A stretch of 64,000 nucleotides of DNA from Armillaria gallica (lineage: Eukaryota > Basidiomycota > Agaricomycetes > Agaricales > Physalacriaceae), in contig JBANDB010000001.1 in assembly GCA_037576215.1 (NCBI GenBank), forward strand, positions 7,998,001-8,062,000, given 5' to 3'. Below the pieces are notes generated by a model, which worked only from the letters and a program-made list of their open reading frames with translations, was not told where the DNA came from and searched no databases. The position numbers and the translations under genes are program-made. This document shows positions 45,601-57,535 of the stretch, piece after piece (the first letter of the stretch is position 1; each line of letters starts with the position of its first letter).

Positions 45601-47207
45601 AGACCAAAATCAAATGCGCCACACTCGACCATCACCAATGGGACAAGAACGTCTCTGGATCCTTCAACCATGATTGGGGAATGAAAATAGAAAATGGATT
45701 AATCTACTATGATAACCGAATCTATGTTCCCCAAGATCATCCATTACAAGGAGAAATCATCGCGAGATCTCACAACCACATCATAGCGGGACACCCAGGT
45801 GTAGAAAAAACCAAAGAACTTGTGTTGTGAGAATATTGGTGGCCCAAGATGAAGAGAGATATATAAGCTTACATTTGTGCTTGCGAGACGTGTCAATGAA
45901 CCAAGTCGAGCACTCAAGCAAAAGCAGCAACCCTCCATCCTAATGCCATCCACTCCCAACCATGGACCCACATCTCAGTGGATATGGTCACCAGGTTACC
46001 CATTTGTAATGGCTACAACACCATACTTATGATCATTGATCGGTTCTCTAAAGAGATCATCCCCATTGCATGCTCTAAGGAACTCTCGTTGGAAGGATGG
46101 GCCAAAATCCTACACAATGAAGTATACACCAAGCATGGAATGCCACAAGTAGTCATCTCCGACCGAGGGACAGTATTCGTCTCCAAGTTCATGAAAGACC
46201 TCTATGACTTGCTCCAAATCAAAGCCAATGCATCTACCGCCTTCCACCCTCAAACAGATGGCCAAACAGAACGAGTCAATCAGGAGGTTGAAAAATACCT
46301 TCGAATCTTTGTTAACCATCTTCAGAATGACTGGGTAGAATGGCTATCACTCACCACTTTCACGCATAACAACCGCACTCATTCAGCCACTGGCAAAAGC
46401 CCTTTTGAGGTCAACTACGGCTACAATGTCCATGTCCTACCAGGAGCCAAGCCCCAGACACCTTTCCGAACACCAGCCTCCATGACATTCGTCTCCAAAA
46501 TGCAGGAGATACATGCCGCAGCCAAACAATCACTCGAGAAAGCCGCCGACCAAATGAAAACCCAATATGACAAAAAGAAACACCCGGCAGTCGAGTATCA
46601 AGTAGGAGATAAGGTTTGGCTAGGCACGACCAACCTTCATCTTCCACAACCAAAGAAAAAGCTCGCAGACAAATGAACAGGCCCTTTTTTAATCACCACA
46701 AAGAAAGGAGCCTCAGCATACACCCTCAAGCTCCCTACCAATTGGCACATCCACCCCACATTCAACAAAGCTCTCTTAACTCCGTATGCACCACCCGCAT
46801 TCCCAAATCAAGAACAACCACCACCACCACCACCAGACCTAATTGATGGTGCTGAACATTACGAAGTCAAAAAGGTTCTTGACAGCAGACGTCGTAAGAT
46901 TAGGGGAAAAGCTGGGGAACCATGGCGCTTGGTCACCAATTACTTCATAAAGTGGAAAGGCTATGGACCAGAATCAAACAGCTGGGTACAGGAAGACCAT
47001 ATGGATGCCAATGAACTCATTGAAGAGTTCCTCGCCAAGCACATAGACAGGATCATTGATCGACCAGCAAATTGGCAGTCCTATATGGATCCAAGGACAG
47101 GCAAGAAGGTGTGGTATGATGAAGACAAACTTTGGGAGTTACTAGGGGGCCATGATGATCCTTCAATGGATACAAAATGACCCTTCGAACCAGACAGCAT
47201 ACCATAA
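42669..47207 (+). pseudogene. pol of copy 2, in frame but with many stops
   Basis: The frame starting GTA AAT GAT at 42,669 runs to TAA at 47,205-47,207 without a single indel, but has TGA at 43,629, 43,941, 44,211, 44,280, 44,340, 44,403, 44,592, 45,405, 45,828 and 45,897, among others, plus one TAA near 45,864. The protease keeps DSG, RT keeps YLDD (about 44,710), RNase H keeps EADASEG, integrase keeps ISDRGT and TDGQTERVNQE, and the chromodomain keeps YFIKWKGYGPESNSW. Arginine codons of copy 1 account for many of the TGA stops. Confidence 0.9.
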
Positions 47208-47230
47208 CAGCAGTTGGGATGCCTGCCTTA

Positions 47231-47242
47231 ACAAGGGGGTAA
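47231..47242 (+). promoter_or_regulatory. Polypurine tract of copy 2
   Basis: ACAAGGGGGTAA lies directly before the 3' LTR start TGTTACAATTT, the same arrangement as copy 1. Confidence 0.85.
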
Positions 47243-47592
47243 TGTTACAATTTATTCATTTTCTTTATCTAAGCACCTTTTATCTTATCTTTAGGATCCA
47301 TGACTCCACGGAGTCATGACTTGTGATACAGTCACCACCATTCACCTTGTGTCATTTCTACTTCTTGCAACAGTGCATCTATTATTAGACCCCTCACTTT
47401 AGTATATAAGTACGGTAGCTCAAGCTGTATATTCCCTAGCTTTGAGCTAAAGTTTATTCATACTGAAACACATTCATTCTTGCTAAGTGCTAGAGACTTA
47501 GTCCAGAACCTCCTTTCATAACGAGACTCAACGGTGACTGTACGAAAGTGATACAGCCATTGTTTACTCTTGATTGGAGTTCAGGTCTAACA
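47243..47592 (+). repeat. 3' LTR of copy 2
   Basis: 350 bp. It contains TATATAAG (47,403-47,410) and AGCTTTGAGCTAA (47,438-47,450). About 13 substituted sites separate it from the 5' LTR; about eleven are explained by an ancestral CpG decayed to TpG or CpA in one LTR. In two of these one LTR shows CA and the other TG, so both copies decayed on opposite strands. Confidence 0.95.
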
Positions 47593-47864
47593 GTAGTACA
47601 CCTTGCCTTGAGGCCTGGTGACATCTGTCGCCCCTCTTATTATAAAAGCCTTTGGACTTAGAGAGATCTAGATACCCTACGAGCGCTATTGCTATATGTG
47701 TGTATTGTATATTCTGAGAGTTTAGTTGTATTGCTTCAATCTGCTTCTATCACATAATATCCCCCCAAGAACTTTGAGGGTTTGTGTGTGTAGTGTTTGG
47801 TGTGAGTGTAATCAGTGTCTTTGACACTGTTGCATTTCTAGCCTGCATGCACAGAGTCTCTTCA

Positions 47865-48135
47865 ACGTCATACCCATTTCTGTTGCCTCTCATTTCGAGA
47901 GATCCCTACCGACTTAAAGCCATAGCATTTAGTACTCCACTACCAAGCAGTACTACTTCACAGACTTAAAGTCACAGTGCATACTTGCATATACAGGAAT
48001 TGATTTACTGCACAGAGGTGCCCCAAACCCACTTGCACATATGATCACCTTGATTGCCATGCTACTACGTTAACTTCCCAAATCTCATTCTGAGTTGGTG
48101 TGCCATTGCCACGGAAGTCTAGGCTCATCACTGGA
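47865..48135 (+). repeat. Repeat X, right half
   Basis: From ACGTCATACCC to CACGGAAGTCTAGGC this continues repeat X and aligns with 50,726-50,995. With 37,640-38,349 it reconstructs the same order as the unsplit copy. Confidence 0.8.
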
Positions 48136-50004
48136 GAAACAATATCACATGTGGGGTAATCAAGAGAACCCTGGGCATGGGCTAGAAACAGGCTTTGGCT
48201 GATGGGAATAGCGAGCAGGCTCAAAATCTAAAGCATTCTTTGGTTACCAAGTCTAGAATATGATGCTGTCACCTTCAGAGCAGACCTGAAAGCCAAATAT
48301 GAAGCATGATTGCTGATCGAGAATTAAGCAGCTATTGAGTACAAGTCTGTGAGCTACTCTGCTGCTAGGGCAAGCAATGTAGACGTTGCTTAGCTCTTTG
48401 AGAATACTAAAAGGAGGAGCAAGTGGCACTCTGCCAAGAGCACTGTGCCAGCTTGGGTGAGGGATTATCAGCCAACAACGAATTGACTTACTAAAGAACC
48501 ATTTGTAACAATCAATCTCCCATAGTATAAGTGGAGTAGAATTTCATGTAATAAGGTAAGCTACCTACCCCCCATGTATAGTAATACAGTTTCAGTTTGG
48601 ATCTGGACTGGTTGTGATGTGTAAGAGTTGGTAACTTCAAGCATCGGCTAGAACACAAGTTTAGCAAGCTCACAGAGAAATAGAACTAGAGAAACATTTT
48701 GGATAAAAACTTTGGTTTACTTGAGATAAGAGAGAGATTCGGAGACAGTGACAGTGCACCTGTCTTGAAAGTTTACTGAATACTATCTGAGAGAGAGCTC
48801 TGTTCCTTTTCTGGTTTAGTGTAAGAGAGAATTTGTGTTGTGTCAGTCTCTGTGTAGGTCTTGAGTAGTTTTGCAAGGGAATCAGCCAGATTGAGCTGTT
48901 CTAGCAGTTGCACAATGTGTGACAGGTGTGTGCAGTGGGACCTCACAGCACTGTTGTTAGGGTGAGTGCACTGTGTGTGAAGACTTGTGGGGATGGTTTT
49001 TGAGAGTATTGTGATCACACTGGGAGTGCTGAGGGCCTCTATTGTGATGAGTTTTGGAGTTAGGTTTAGCAACTAAGAGAAAGATGGTGTTGCACACAGC
49101 TTAGCTCTAGCAGTGAGTTGTACTTAGTGAGCTCACTGACTGGACTTGGTCATTTTGCAGATCTGCGTATCCATGTGTTTTGGCTATAGAAATATTCTTT
49201 GCCTTGAGGGTTGCATGGTTCACCATGCTCTCTTGTAAAAAGCTTCAAGGAAACAGAGAATTTGAGAATGGCTTGAGAAATATACATCATTACCTGCATT
49301 GTTGATGAGCCTCCAGGCTCTGTACACTCAGAATTCACGGATTTTCCCTGCTAATTAACGCTACTGTCCCTTCAATGGACTTTCAGCAAACCAATGATTG
49401 CACACTCACTGATACCACTTTTATCCTACGGCAACCACTCCTTATGCGCTTTGTTATCCATCCCATCTTGTCACGCATCATAATTGCGGTACTTCATCAT
49501 GGCAAGGCACCTTCGATCGACAATCATCCCAATACGGAATTGACACATCACTCAGAAGCACCCAGTTGACACGCTCATTGATCACTTAATGAAAATGACG
49601 TGGTTGATGTGAGTACCCTCCCAGCTACGACAATAGCAGCTACGGCAACTACAGACCATGTTTACTAAGGCTGTTACTTCACCAAGGCTTCAAGAAAACA
49701 TTACCCCACGTGTACTCCTCAGCACAACAACTATTGCTCAACTAATCCGCAGCTAAACAGCACCTAACGATCCGTGCACCGCTCAATGACCCCATATGGT
49801 TCACATCCATACGCGGCAACGTCGACGAGTTGCTGTTACTTTAGAAGACCAAGGACCATATGTTTCCTATGACTTTTACAAAGCCAAGGCCTTACAGCCT
49901 TACTAAGTCTCGCGTATTTACTCTATTTATAAATTCGTACTTGTAGTATAAAAACTAGTTAGAAAATGTAGTTAAAGAGCAGTTCATCTCCAGTTGACCC
50001 CAGA
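48136..50004. other. No supported gene
   Basis: Low-CpG sequence with short frames (for example 48,773-49,072 minus) that lack any recognised domain. It is probably decayed transposon sequence. Confidence 0.4.
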
Positions 50005-50995
50005 CTACGTCAATTATTGTCACACTCTAGTCTATCGCCAGTAAACAACGTTTATTCACTGTTCTACGGCAATATACTGTTTGCACCAGCATATTCTTGA
50101 TCACACGTCGACTCTTGAGCTCACCAGAGTTATCTCACGGTTTTAACTGTGAAGAGTCCTTCGCTATGCGCTCTTCGCTCTTAACACTATTGGTGCACGC
50201 TCATACTGTGCCAATACATGATCACCGCGCTATACCTCGCCCCCGTTATCTTTTATAGGCTGTCATCATTTCACTTTCGCACCATTGGAGTTTTTATAGT
50301 TTCACTTTCGCCATCGTTATCGTCGCCCACTTGGGTAGTCTCAGAGCAGACTTAGGATCAGTTCAGCAAGTTTTCGTATAGTATCAGTCCCTCGAGTGGA
50401 CTTGGAGGTTAGTTTTGACATAGGATAGGATTGTTTCAGTACCAGACCAGTTTCGACATCGACTCAGCACCATCACATCATATAGGACCAGTATCGCCGC
50501 CAGTTTTCATAGTTCCATGTTTTCTCTCACCAGTCCACCCTCAGCACCTTGTTCCATGTTTATTTCACCACTCGCAGTCCCCACGCCGTTTTCTCATCAC
50601 CTCGCTCACCCATAGACTATTGCTGACCGTTTAGTCTATTCTCCATTGTTCACCCCGCTCCAATTACCGTTGAGCGATGTTTTCTAGTCTCACAGCACAT
50701 TCTCTCATACGGATTCATGGTATTCACGTCATACCCGTTTTCGTTCCCTCTCATTTCGAGAGAGCCCTACCAGCTTAAAGCCATAGCATCTAGTACTCGA
50801 CTACCAAGCAGTACTACTTCGCAGACTTAAAGTTGCAGTGTATTCTTGGGTATAGAGGAATTGTTCTACTGCACGGAGGTGCCCTGAACCACTCGCACAC
50901 ACAATCGCCTTGATTGCCGTGCCACTACATTAATTAACCAAGCTCATTCCGAGTTGGTGTTGCCGTTGCCATGGAAGTCTAAGGCCCATCATCAT
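50005..50995 (+). repeat. Repeat X, unsplit copy
   Basis: About 1 kb, still rich in CpG (CGTCGACTC, TTCGCTATGCGCTC), aligned end to end with 37,640-38,349 plus 47,865-48,135. It has no long frame. Because its split partner is CpG-depleted, the two copies document the same mutational process as the Gypsy elements. Confidence 0.8.
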
Positions 50996-51479
50996 TCTAG
51001 TGAGCTCACTGAGATATATTGAGATATTGTCAGTGTGCAATTGGAATTAAATCCCTTGCTCCCCTCTGCACTTAAAGAGATTGTGTGTGTGTTTTTAGTG
51101 GGATTGAGTGTAGGCTTAGTGTGTTCATGCTAGATCATGCTCAATTTCATGGGTGCCTGTCACCAGCCTCATCAATGGTCTTTGTTATGATGTATGTACA
51201 CATAATATCTATTGAATTGAGATTAGTCTTAGTAACCACAGTGACATAGGTGGCTGAAAACTACAAACTACTGAAGTCACAAGGATCTCTGCTAAAAATC
51301 TAACAGGATCTCCATGCTTTTGGAGAGATATTTTTGAGATAAACAGGGCACTGTATGAGGAAGAGTATAACTAGAGGAAGGCTCAACAAGCTGATGCTGT
51401 CCTGATCTTTGGTTAGAACATTGGTTAATGAGAAAATTATACAGGGCTGACCTTATTACCGAGTCTCGTACATGATAGC

Positions 51480-51790
51480 ATTTGTATGGTTAATGGGTAC
51501 AGAATTCACCATAAGCTCACAGAACCAATGCTTAACATCTTAAAGGAGGGTGCTGGCTCAGGGAATTGTGAAATCCACATGGCAATTCATGTGAATGCTT
51601 TAGGGCAGGGCAGCATCGGACATATTACTTCCACTAACATGACACTGAAGGAAATTCTCAGGATCTTGACATTTATCTGGTCTCTGTCTTCCTCTCTTCA
51701 TCTCACAGCAACAGGGATGGTCACTGGCACCCTTGATGGGTCCTTTAGCAATGAAAGCCAGTTTGAAATTTGGGTCCAATTTTCTTAACC
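51480..51790 (+). repeat. Fragment shared with 60.8 kb
   Basis: GTGAATGCTTTAGGGCAGGG, CATTTATCTGGT and TCTTCCTCTC occur in the same order at 60,800-60,965 (GTGAACAGTTTAGGGCAGGG, CATTTACCTGGT). A 100-codon frame here is unrecognised. Nothing else is seen in 51.0-52.2 kb. Confidence 0.45.
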
Positions 51791-52239
51791 AGAATGAATT
51801 TGGCCTAGAGATAGAGAATCAGTGAAAGGTGCTGAGTGCCTATATAGATGCTAAGTGCTACACACACAACACTACATAAACACTCAGTTAATTGCAGTTC
51901 AAAGGGAGGTATGATACACCTGGTTCTGATGCTTTGTACTGTAGTTTACAAGTTCCATATTGAAATGAATATAGTCTAATTGCCTCACTTGTCTGTGTGA
52001 ATTCAGGATCTCAGTTTACATGAGGTCAGCTGAGATGTGACCCCATTCTGAGATCAGCAATGGGGCCTGAGTGTGAGTGTTTATTGCATGAGTACCATAA
52101 AAAGACTATATAAAAAATATTTTGAGTATGGTGATGGAATAAGAGTTGATAAAAACAAAATGAGGAAGGATGACAATGGAAGCATGCAGTAATCACTTTT
52201 GCTTAGATTAGGGTACGGACTGATAATTCCAGTGAAAAG

Positions 52240-54000
52240 TTATTTGACAGCATCTGAACCTGATTTGAGCTCTGGAGGACAGAACTCAAACAGGCAAGCT
52301 TTTGAATGGTGTTGAAAAACGAGAACATTGTTGCCATGAGATAGCACATCTGTGATTGTATTCCTTGATCCAGAAATGTGTACAACATAAAGTTGTGCAT
52401 TATGCTCAATCAATGCATTGACAGCCATGATGAGCAGTGGGTTATAGAAAAGTTTGGCATAGAGAGAGAGTTGAATATGTCAATGGTGTTTGCATTGTCT
52501 GTATAGATGAGGATTCAATGTGGTTTTGGGGATAACTGGCATAGCATGATTAACAGTGCTGAGACCACTGCGAGGGCCTTGTTGAAGAAAATGCCATTGT
52601 CCACATTGTTTGGGACATCTGAATAAAAACTGGTTGTGAGGTCAGGTAACCAGATCCCTAGACCCTTGAACGATGCATCAGTTTGGACTTGGACATCAGC
52701 AAGATTGATACCCCATTCAAGTGAGTCTAAGAATAGAATTCCAGACATGTGTTCAAGATGTTCAGCTATCCAAATAAGTTCATGACAGAGAGCTTTACTG
52801 ACCCAGATAGGTTGGAATGAGTGTGATTTCCCATGCTTCTTTGCATACAGGATTGATAAGCCAGGATGAAGCAACAGGTATGCATTGAATGACCAGTTGC
52901 ACCAACCAGCCAAGCTATCAAATTTGTGCAAGGGTTGGTGCAAACCAATGATGGCGAAGTTCTGAATTGCAGCAATAAGATCTTGCTGAGGAGAAACAGG
53001 CATAGTGATGGTCATAGCATTTGGATCAACATCAAAGTCAATGATGGTAAGAATATCACCATACAGTTGCTTCTCTTCTTCATGTGGGATACTGAGTTTG
53101 TCAAATAGCTTGAGAAGCAAAGCTTGTTTTGTCAGGAGGAGCTTGTGATATGGGCTGTACTATGTTTTCTTATCTGCAAACTCCTATGAAAAGCTATCAT
53201 CAATGTAGCCAAAGATGTCCATCAGCATCTTTATGAAGGTAGTGATCCATAGCACAAGCCCAAAGAAAGTGCACCTAATGTGGCCAGCACCATGATTTCC
53301 AAAGTTATTGCAACAATCAACATGTTGTTGATCATCAATGGCTACAGTTTGGTATATTTGCCAAAGAACATGCATCAGCAGTTGGCAGTAGGCCTGAGAG
53401 ACATCAGACTTGAAAAGGACCAACTTTATATCTCTACCATGTGTGCATCATGTGCATATTAATGCTCTCCCCAGATCTCTAAGAGTATCAAGATGGACAT
53501 GACCTTCATGTTTCAGAATCATGGAGTTGGGGGAGGAATCTCCAGAGGAATGGTCCACAATCAAGTGAGGCTTTGCAGAATGTGGTTTATGAACCACACC
53601 AACCGGGACAGAGTGCATTCCTGGGAGTAGATCAGGCTTGAAAGATTGAGAGAAACATCTAAGATCTATCTCAGCATCTCTTTGCAACTGTACAAAATCC
53701 ATGTGAGCTTGATCCCTGAGGAGATGAAAAGAATTGTCATTGGTAGTAGGATACTCAGAATTGCTGGTATCAGCCCAAGGCCAGAAGCCAGTCTCCAAGC
53801 CTCTGCAAACAGAGGATATGAGCTCATGATTCAGATGGGAAATGAGAAGTTCTCAGAAGCATGTGATATTGATAGGGGTGACTATACCAAACAGCATGGG
53901 GTGTAATTTGATGGTACCTAGAGTGAGATGATTGTTCAGTTCATTTGCAGGTGGCCCAGGCATTGGAGGCAGTGTCTCTGTCCATGTAGCTGTCATCACA
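52240..54000 (-). pseudogene. DIRS-like reverse transcriptase/RNase H, degraded
   Basis: On the minus strand one frame runs from about 54,000 to 52,515: LFGIVTPINITCF, GFWPWADTS, PVGVVHKPHSAKPHLIVDHS, LFKSDVSQAYCQL, FFGLVLWI, FGYIDDSFS (the YIDD catalytic box), then AGWCNWSFNAYLLL, LYAKKHGKSHS, VQTDASFKGLGIW (RNase H-like) and FNKALAVVSA. After a one-base shift it continues to 52,240 with VVHISGSRNTITDVLS and FCPPELKSGSDAVK. This matches an RT type abundant in basidiomycetes that I associate with tyrosine-recombinase (DIRS/Ngaro-like) retroelements. No recombinase was found here. In-frame TGA codons sit where arginine is expected (after NITCF and SPKPH). Confidence 0.75.
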
Positions 54001-56289
54001 GGTGTACATTGACTGAAAGACCCAGGGTCTTGTCACAGATAACCTCTTGCATAACACAGACAAAGTCCGTAGTCCATTGGACAGTAACCAGGGAGCAGGG
54101 CATTGTATTGGCTACTGAGCAAGAGCTAACTGCTAACTGTAGTAGCATGAATGTCAGTGTCTCTTGCTGGCAACATACTCGGTGCCTCTAAAGATTGTGG
54201 TGACTTTGTTATGGGAGCTGCATGTGTATGATGGCGATGAGGATTCAGTCAAGCAGTTTGTGGTCTTGTGACAGGATTTTGACTGGTATCAGTTGTTATG
54301 TTTACAGACTGAGCCTTAGTTCAAATGTGTGATTTAAGCACTGCTTTTCATAGTGATAACTCAATATGTTGATTCTTGCCTGGATGAGGCTGCAAGTGTC
54401 TCTTTCAATGAGTAGGTAGTGAAGGATTTGTTCACACCATGATTTAGATGAGATTTCAATGGGAGTTGTCTTGCAGGATGGCAACTCCAGGTGCTACACA
54501 AAAAGAGCTCTTGGAATGAACCACTCTATCTGGGGAGAGTGTAAGAGTGATCACAAAAAACCAACCAAACAAAGACTGACCTAGGGAGAGTGTGAGAGCA
54601 ATGAAAAAGAAGCTCCAATCTCTCCAAGTCTTATAAGTACAATAAGAAAAGGAGTAGCTGATCGTGTCTGTGCTGATTGTGCCAATGTGCCTGATTCAAT
54701 AAAAGATATATTGTGATCTCACTCTAAGCTCAATATGTTACTGAACACAAACTTAAACTGATACAGAATAACTGCCTAGTGCAGGTTCTGAACTTGTGCT
54801 GGCTGCCTGGTGCAGTTTCAATACTGATACTATGTGCCTGGTTGTAACTTTAAAACACACTGACTGGTTCTGAACTGTTTCTCAGGACTTTCTTTCTGTT
54901 ATAGCTTATACTGTTTGCTTGCTTGACTGTTCTTACACACACAGAGTGACCAGGTCACAACAATTCTATTCCAGGTGAGTCTATAACTCAAAGCTCTTAA
55001 CCAATTAAACCCATACTATTCACCTGATAGCATTCCAGGGATCAGAAATCTGATTCCCCACTAGTTACATGACCTGTATTTATACTATTCTACTTGTATA
55101 CTATTTCCAATCCTCTTGTTACTGACTAAGATGCTTGCTGACCCAGCCAGGTGAGGATAAACTCATTGCCTGAACTCATTGATGTCTACCAGGTTGATCA
55201 ATTACTAGTGCCTGCTGAGAAGCCTGTTCTAGCCTTGCCAGCCTGGACCTTCAGACTACTGGGCAGAATACCCAATGCTTCCATCTGAGTTTTAGAATGT
55301 CTTGTTCTTAAGTGCCTGGTGTGTTTGTGCTTACAATGTGGTACTTGCTTTCTTAGTGTACTAGAATCCACCATGCAATGTAAGTAACTTCATTATTATT
55401 AGATAAATACACATGATTTCAATGGTGTACGCTTGACCAGTGTATCACCAGTTGGGACCAAAAGGCACTTTATGTGAAGAATACATCGCTGGGTGGCCAC
55501 CGATGATGCCAATATAAGTTCAACCAGTTGATGTAGGGGTACAATATTCCACCATGGGCATCTGCCCTCCTTGCAGCTGGCATGGGAAACAGTGAGCTGA
55601 TGTTATGGGATCCAGTGAAGGTTCTTGCTGGTGCTGGGTGCATTGCCAGGCTGTGGCCATTTTTCTGTTGCTGACCACATTGTACAGTTGCAGATTACTG
55701 ATCACACTGGGCCAGTCTGAGCCTGCATTCCAACTTTCAAAACTTGAGTGTCGAGACATGAAGCCCACTCAACATTATGAATGCAAAGCTGTTTGAATGG
55801 TGGTTCCATTAAATGGACATGTGATTCGAGCGCCTTGGGATTCCAACAAGAGCAAAGAATAGATGCTTGTTCAACTGTATTGTGTGCCTCTGTTTCTTGT
55901 CTCAACGCTATACTGATGTTTCTATTAGTGCTCCTCAGTAGGTCCCCAGCCAGCGGATCAGGGAACATCATTGGAGCTATAGTTCTTGAAAGTCGAGATC
56001 AAACTGTCTAGCACCTGGTCCGTGTGTACTCGGTTCATTCCCTTGAACTCTCTTCTACCTTTTACTTGCAATTGACATAGCATTTGGTAGACATTTCCTG
56101 AGACCCAATGATGACGTTGATATGCTACTATGCTCCTTTGCAAAGCGCTGTGATAACAAGCGAGGTACCTGTCCTTCAAATTAACGGTGTAGCATGTAGA
56201 TTGTTCTAGAGACCTCACCTTGCCACATGAATGAGAAGGCCCAATGGATGGGCGCCTTTATCGTTCTTGGTGCACCCTTTAAATAATTC
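54001..56289. other. No supported gene
   Basis: Frames at 55,520-55,768, 55,702-55,971 and 55,958-56,218 (minus) are short and unrecognised. The CTGCCTGGTGCAG/GTGCCTGGTTG wording at 54.75-54.85 kb recurs locally but is not a clear repeat array. Confidence 0.35.
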
Positions 56290-57125
56290 TGATTTCTATC
56301 TCTTTATCAGCTGATTTCATTACAGGCTTCTGCCCAGGGTTTATCTCCGATTATGCGGACATTCCAGCGGGATGAAAGCTGATCATCGACTTCATGAATG
56401 CTCTTGGCATTGTGCCAAGACGACCCTGTGAGCAACGGTAAGCCATCTTGCCTTTCTCTCATCGTTCTATACATTGATCTTTTCCAGGTTTCTCTCAAGA
56501 ATCAACTCTAACCAGAAAATACCTTGTTCGTGCCCTTGTGAACATTGTACCACTATTGATATTGCCTTGGGGTGACAAATTGTGTGGCCGCCAGAAAATG
56601 TAAGTGATCTCGGCTTTCTATCATTGCTCTATATACTGATCTCTTGCATTTTCTTTCTGAAGAAGCCAATCACTCCAGTGATACGAGAGCCCAAGTGGAC
56701 ATCATACCACCACTGATATTGCTTTGAGACCATTGATCGTCATCCTGCAAGGAAGGCGAAGGAGTTCACATTCTTGTCTTTGTTCTATACTCTGATATCT
56801 TCCAGGTTATTTCTAAAGCGCATATGAATACTTCGATTTTGCACCGAGACGATGAATCAAGGTCCCGCAAACAAGGGTAAGTGACCTCACTTTTCTCTCT
56901 TCGTTCCACACTCTGACTTCTTCCGGCATGTTTCTCAAGATGGAGGGGACTGCGAGCATGACAGTGCACGAATTAAGCCCATGTCAATGTCGCATCGATA
57001 TTACCTCGAGACGAGGGATCGCCATCCTGCGAGTAAAGGTAAGTATTCTTCGGCTTCTAGCTTTGTTTCATCTGCTGACCAATACCTTTCTCAAGGCGAA
57101 CTCCCACTATGTTCGCTAAGCTTTG
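56290..57125 (+). repeat. Array of exon/intron-like cassettes, right array
   Basis: Four to five tandem units of about 130-160 bp. Each has an exon-like part (GTTTCTCAAGAA...GATATTGCCTCGAGACGA...GATCGTCATCCTGCGAGCAAG type) at about 56,560, 56,714, 56,840 and 57,000. It is followed by a donor-like GTAAGTGA, GTAAGCC or GTAAGTATT, a pyrimidine-rich part with TCGTTCTATAC, and an acceptor-like CTGATATCTTCCAG (one unit CTTGCATTTTC instead). The same cassette forms the array at 10.4-11.0 kb. Protein family and expression are unknown. Confidence 0.55.
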
Positions 57126-57535
57126 TTCAGGATCTGTTTGATTGTTTCCTGCTAATATCTTGGTTATTTAGCTGGTGAAGTTGACCTAGGGAGGTAAATA
57201 CATCCTTGTACATGCACAAGCATTGTTCACGGACTTATGTAGCCTACCTTCGCGGGACGTTGGCCCATGTTGTTATGGATATCGGGTATCTGCCGATTCG
57301 GTCCATGAGTCAACACATGCCTGTACTCGGGCTTCTCGGTCTTAATGGGGACTCGCTCATATCTTCTGTTACTTTCTCTACTTTTCTTACAGATACTAGA
57401 AGACATTAGAACATTGTAGAATAATAATGACTCGAACAATCCCTAATATATAATACTGTACATACCACTGTATCAGAAATTAACCAATCTATTACTTTCA
57501 GTACCCCTCACACTGCGTGAACCCTCAGCTATGCC

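Larger units (their letters stand above)
39794..47592 (+). mobile_element. Ty3/Gypsy chromovirus, copy 2 (complete, with TSD, many stops)
   Basis: The 7799-bp element is flanked by GTAGT (39,789-39,793 and 47,593-47,597). It has the same layout as copy 1 but a clearly different family: the LTRs share only their termini (TGTTAYGATTTATTCA start; TTCGGGTCTAACA end) and TTATC runs. gag and pol keep their frames along their whole length, yet carry over a dozen in-frame stops, nearly all TGA at places where copy 1 often has CGA-type arginine. It is inactive. Confidence 0.95.
38350..47864 (+). mobile_element. Insert Y splitting repeat X, hosting Gypsy copy 2
   Basis: The two halves of X are separated here. 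The insert starts TGACACAC and ends TCTTCA, the TG...CA pattern of LTR elements. It is flanked by ATGT (38,346-38,349) and ACGT (47,865-47,868), where intact X has ACGT (50,726-50,729), so a 4-bp duplication with one CpG to TpG change is likely. Without Gypsy copy 2 it is about 1.7 kb. Its own LTR pair and coding sequence could not be identified. TATAAAAG lies at about 47,641. Confidence 0.5.

Noticed and set aside
48773..49072. 99-codon minus-strand frame
   Set aside because: Compositionally simple (leucine, serine, threonine), no domain, lies in transposon-derived sequence.
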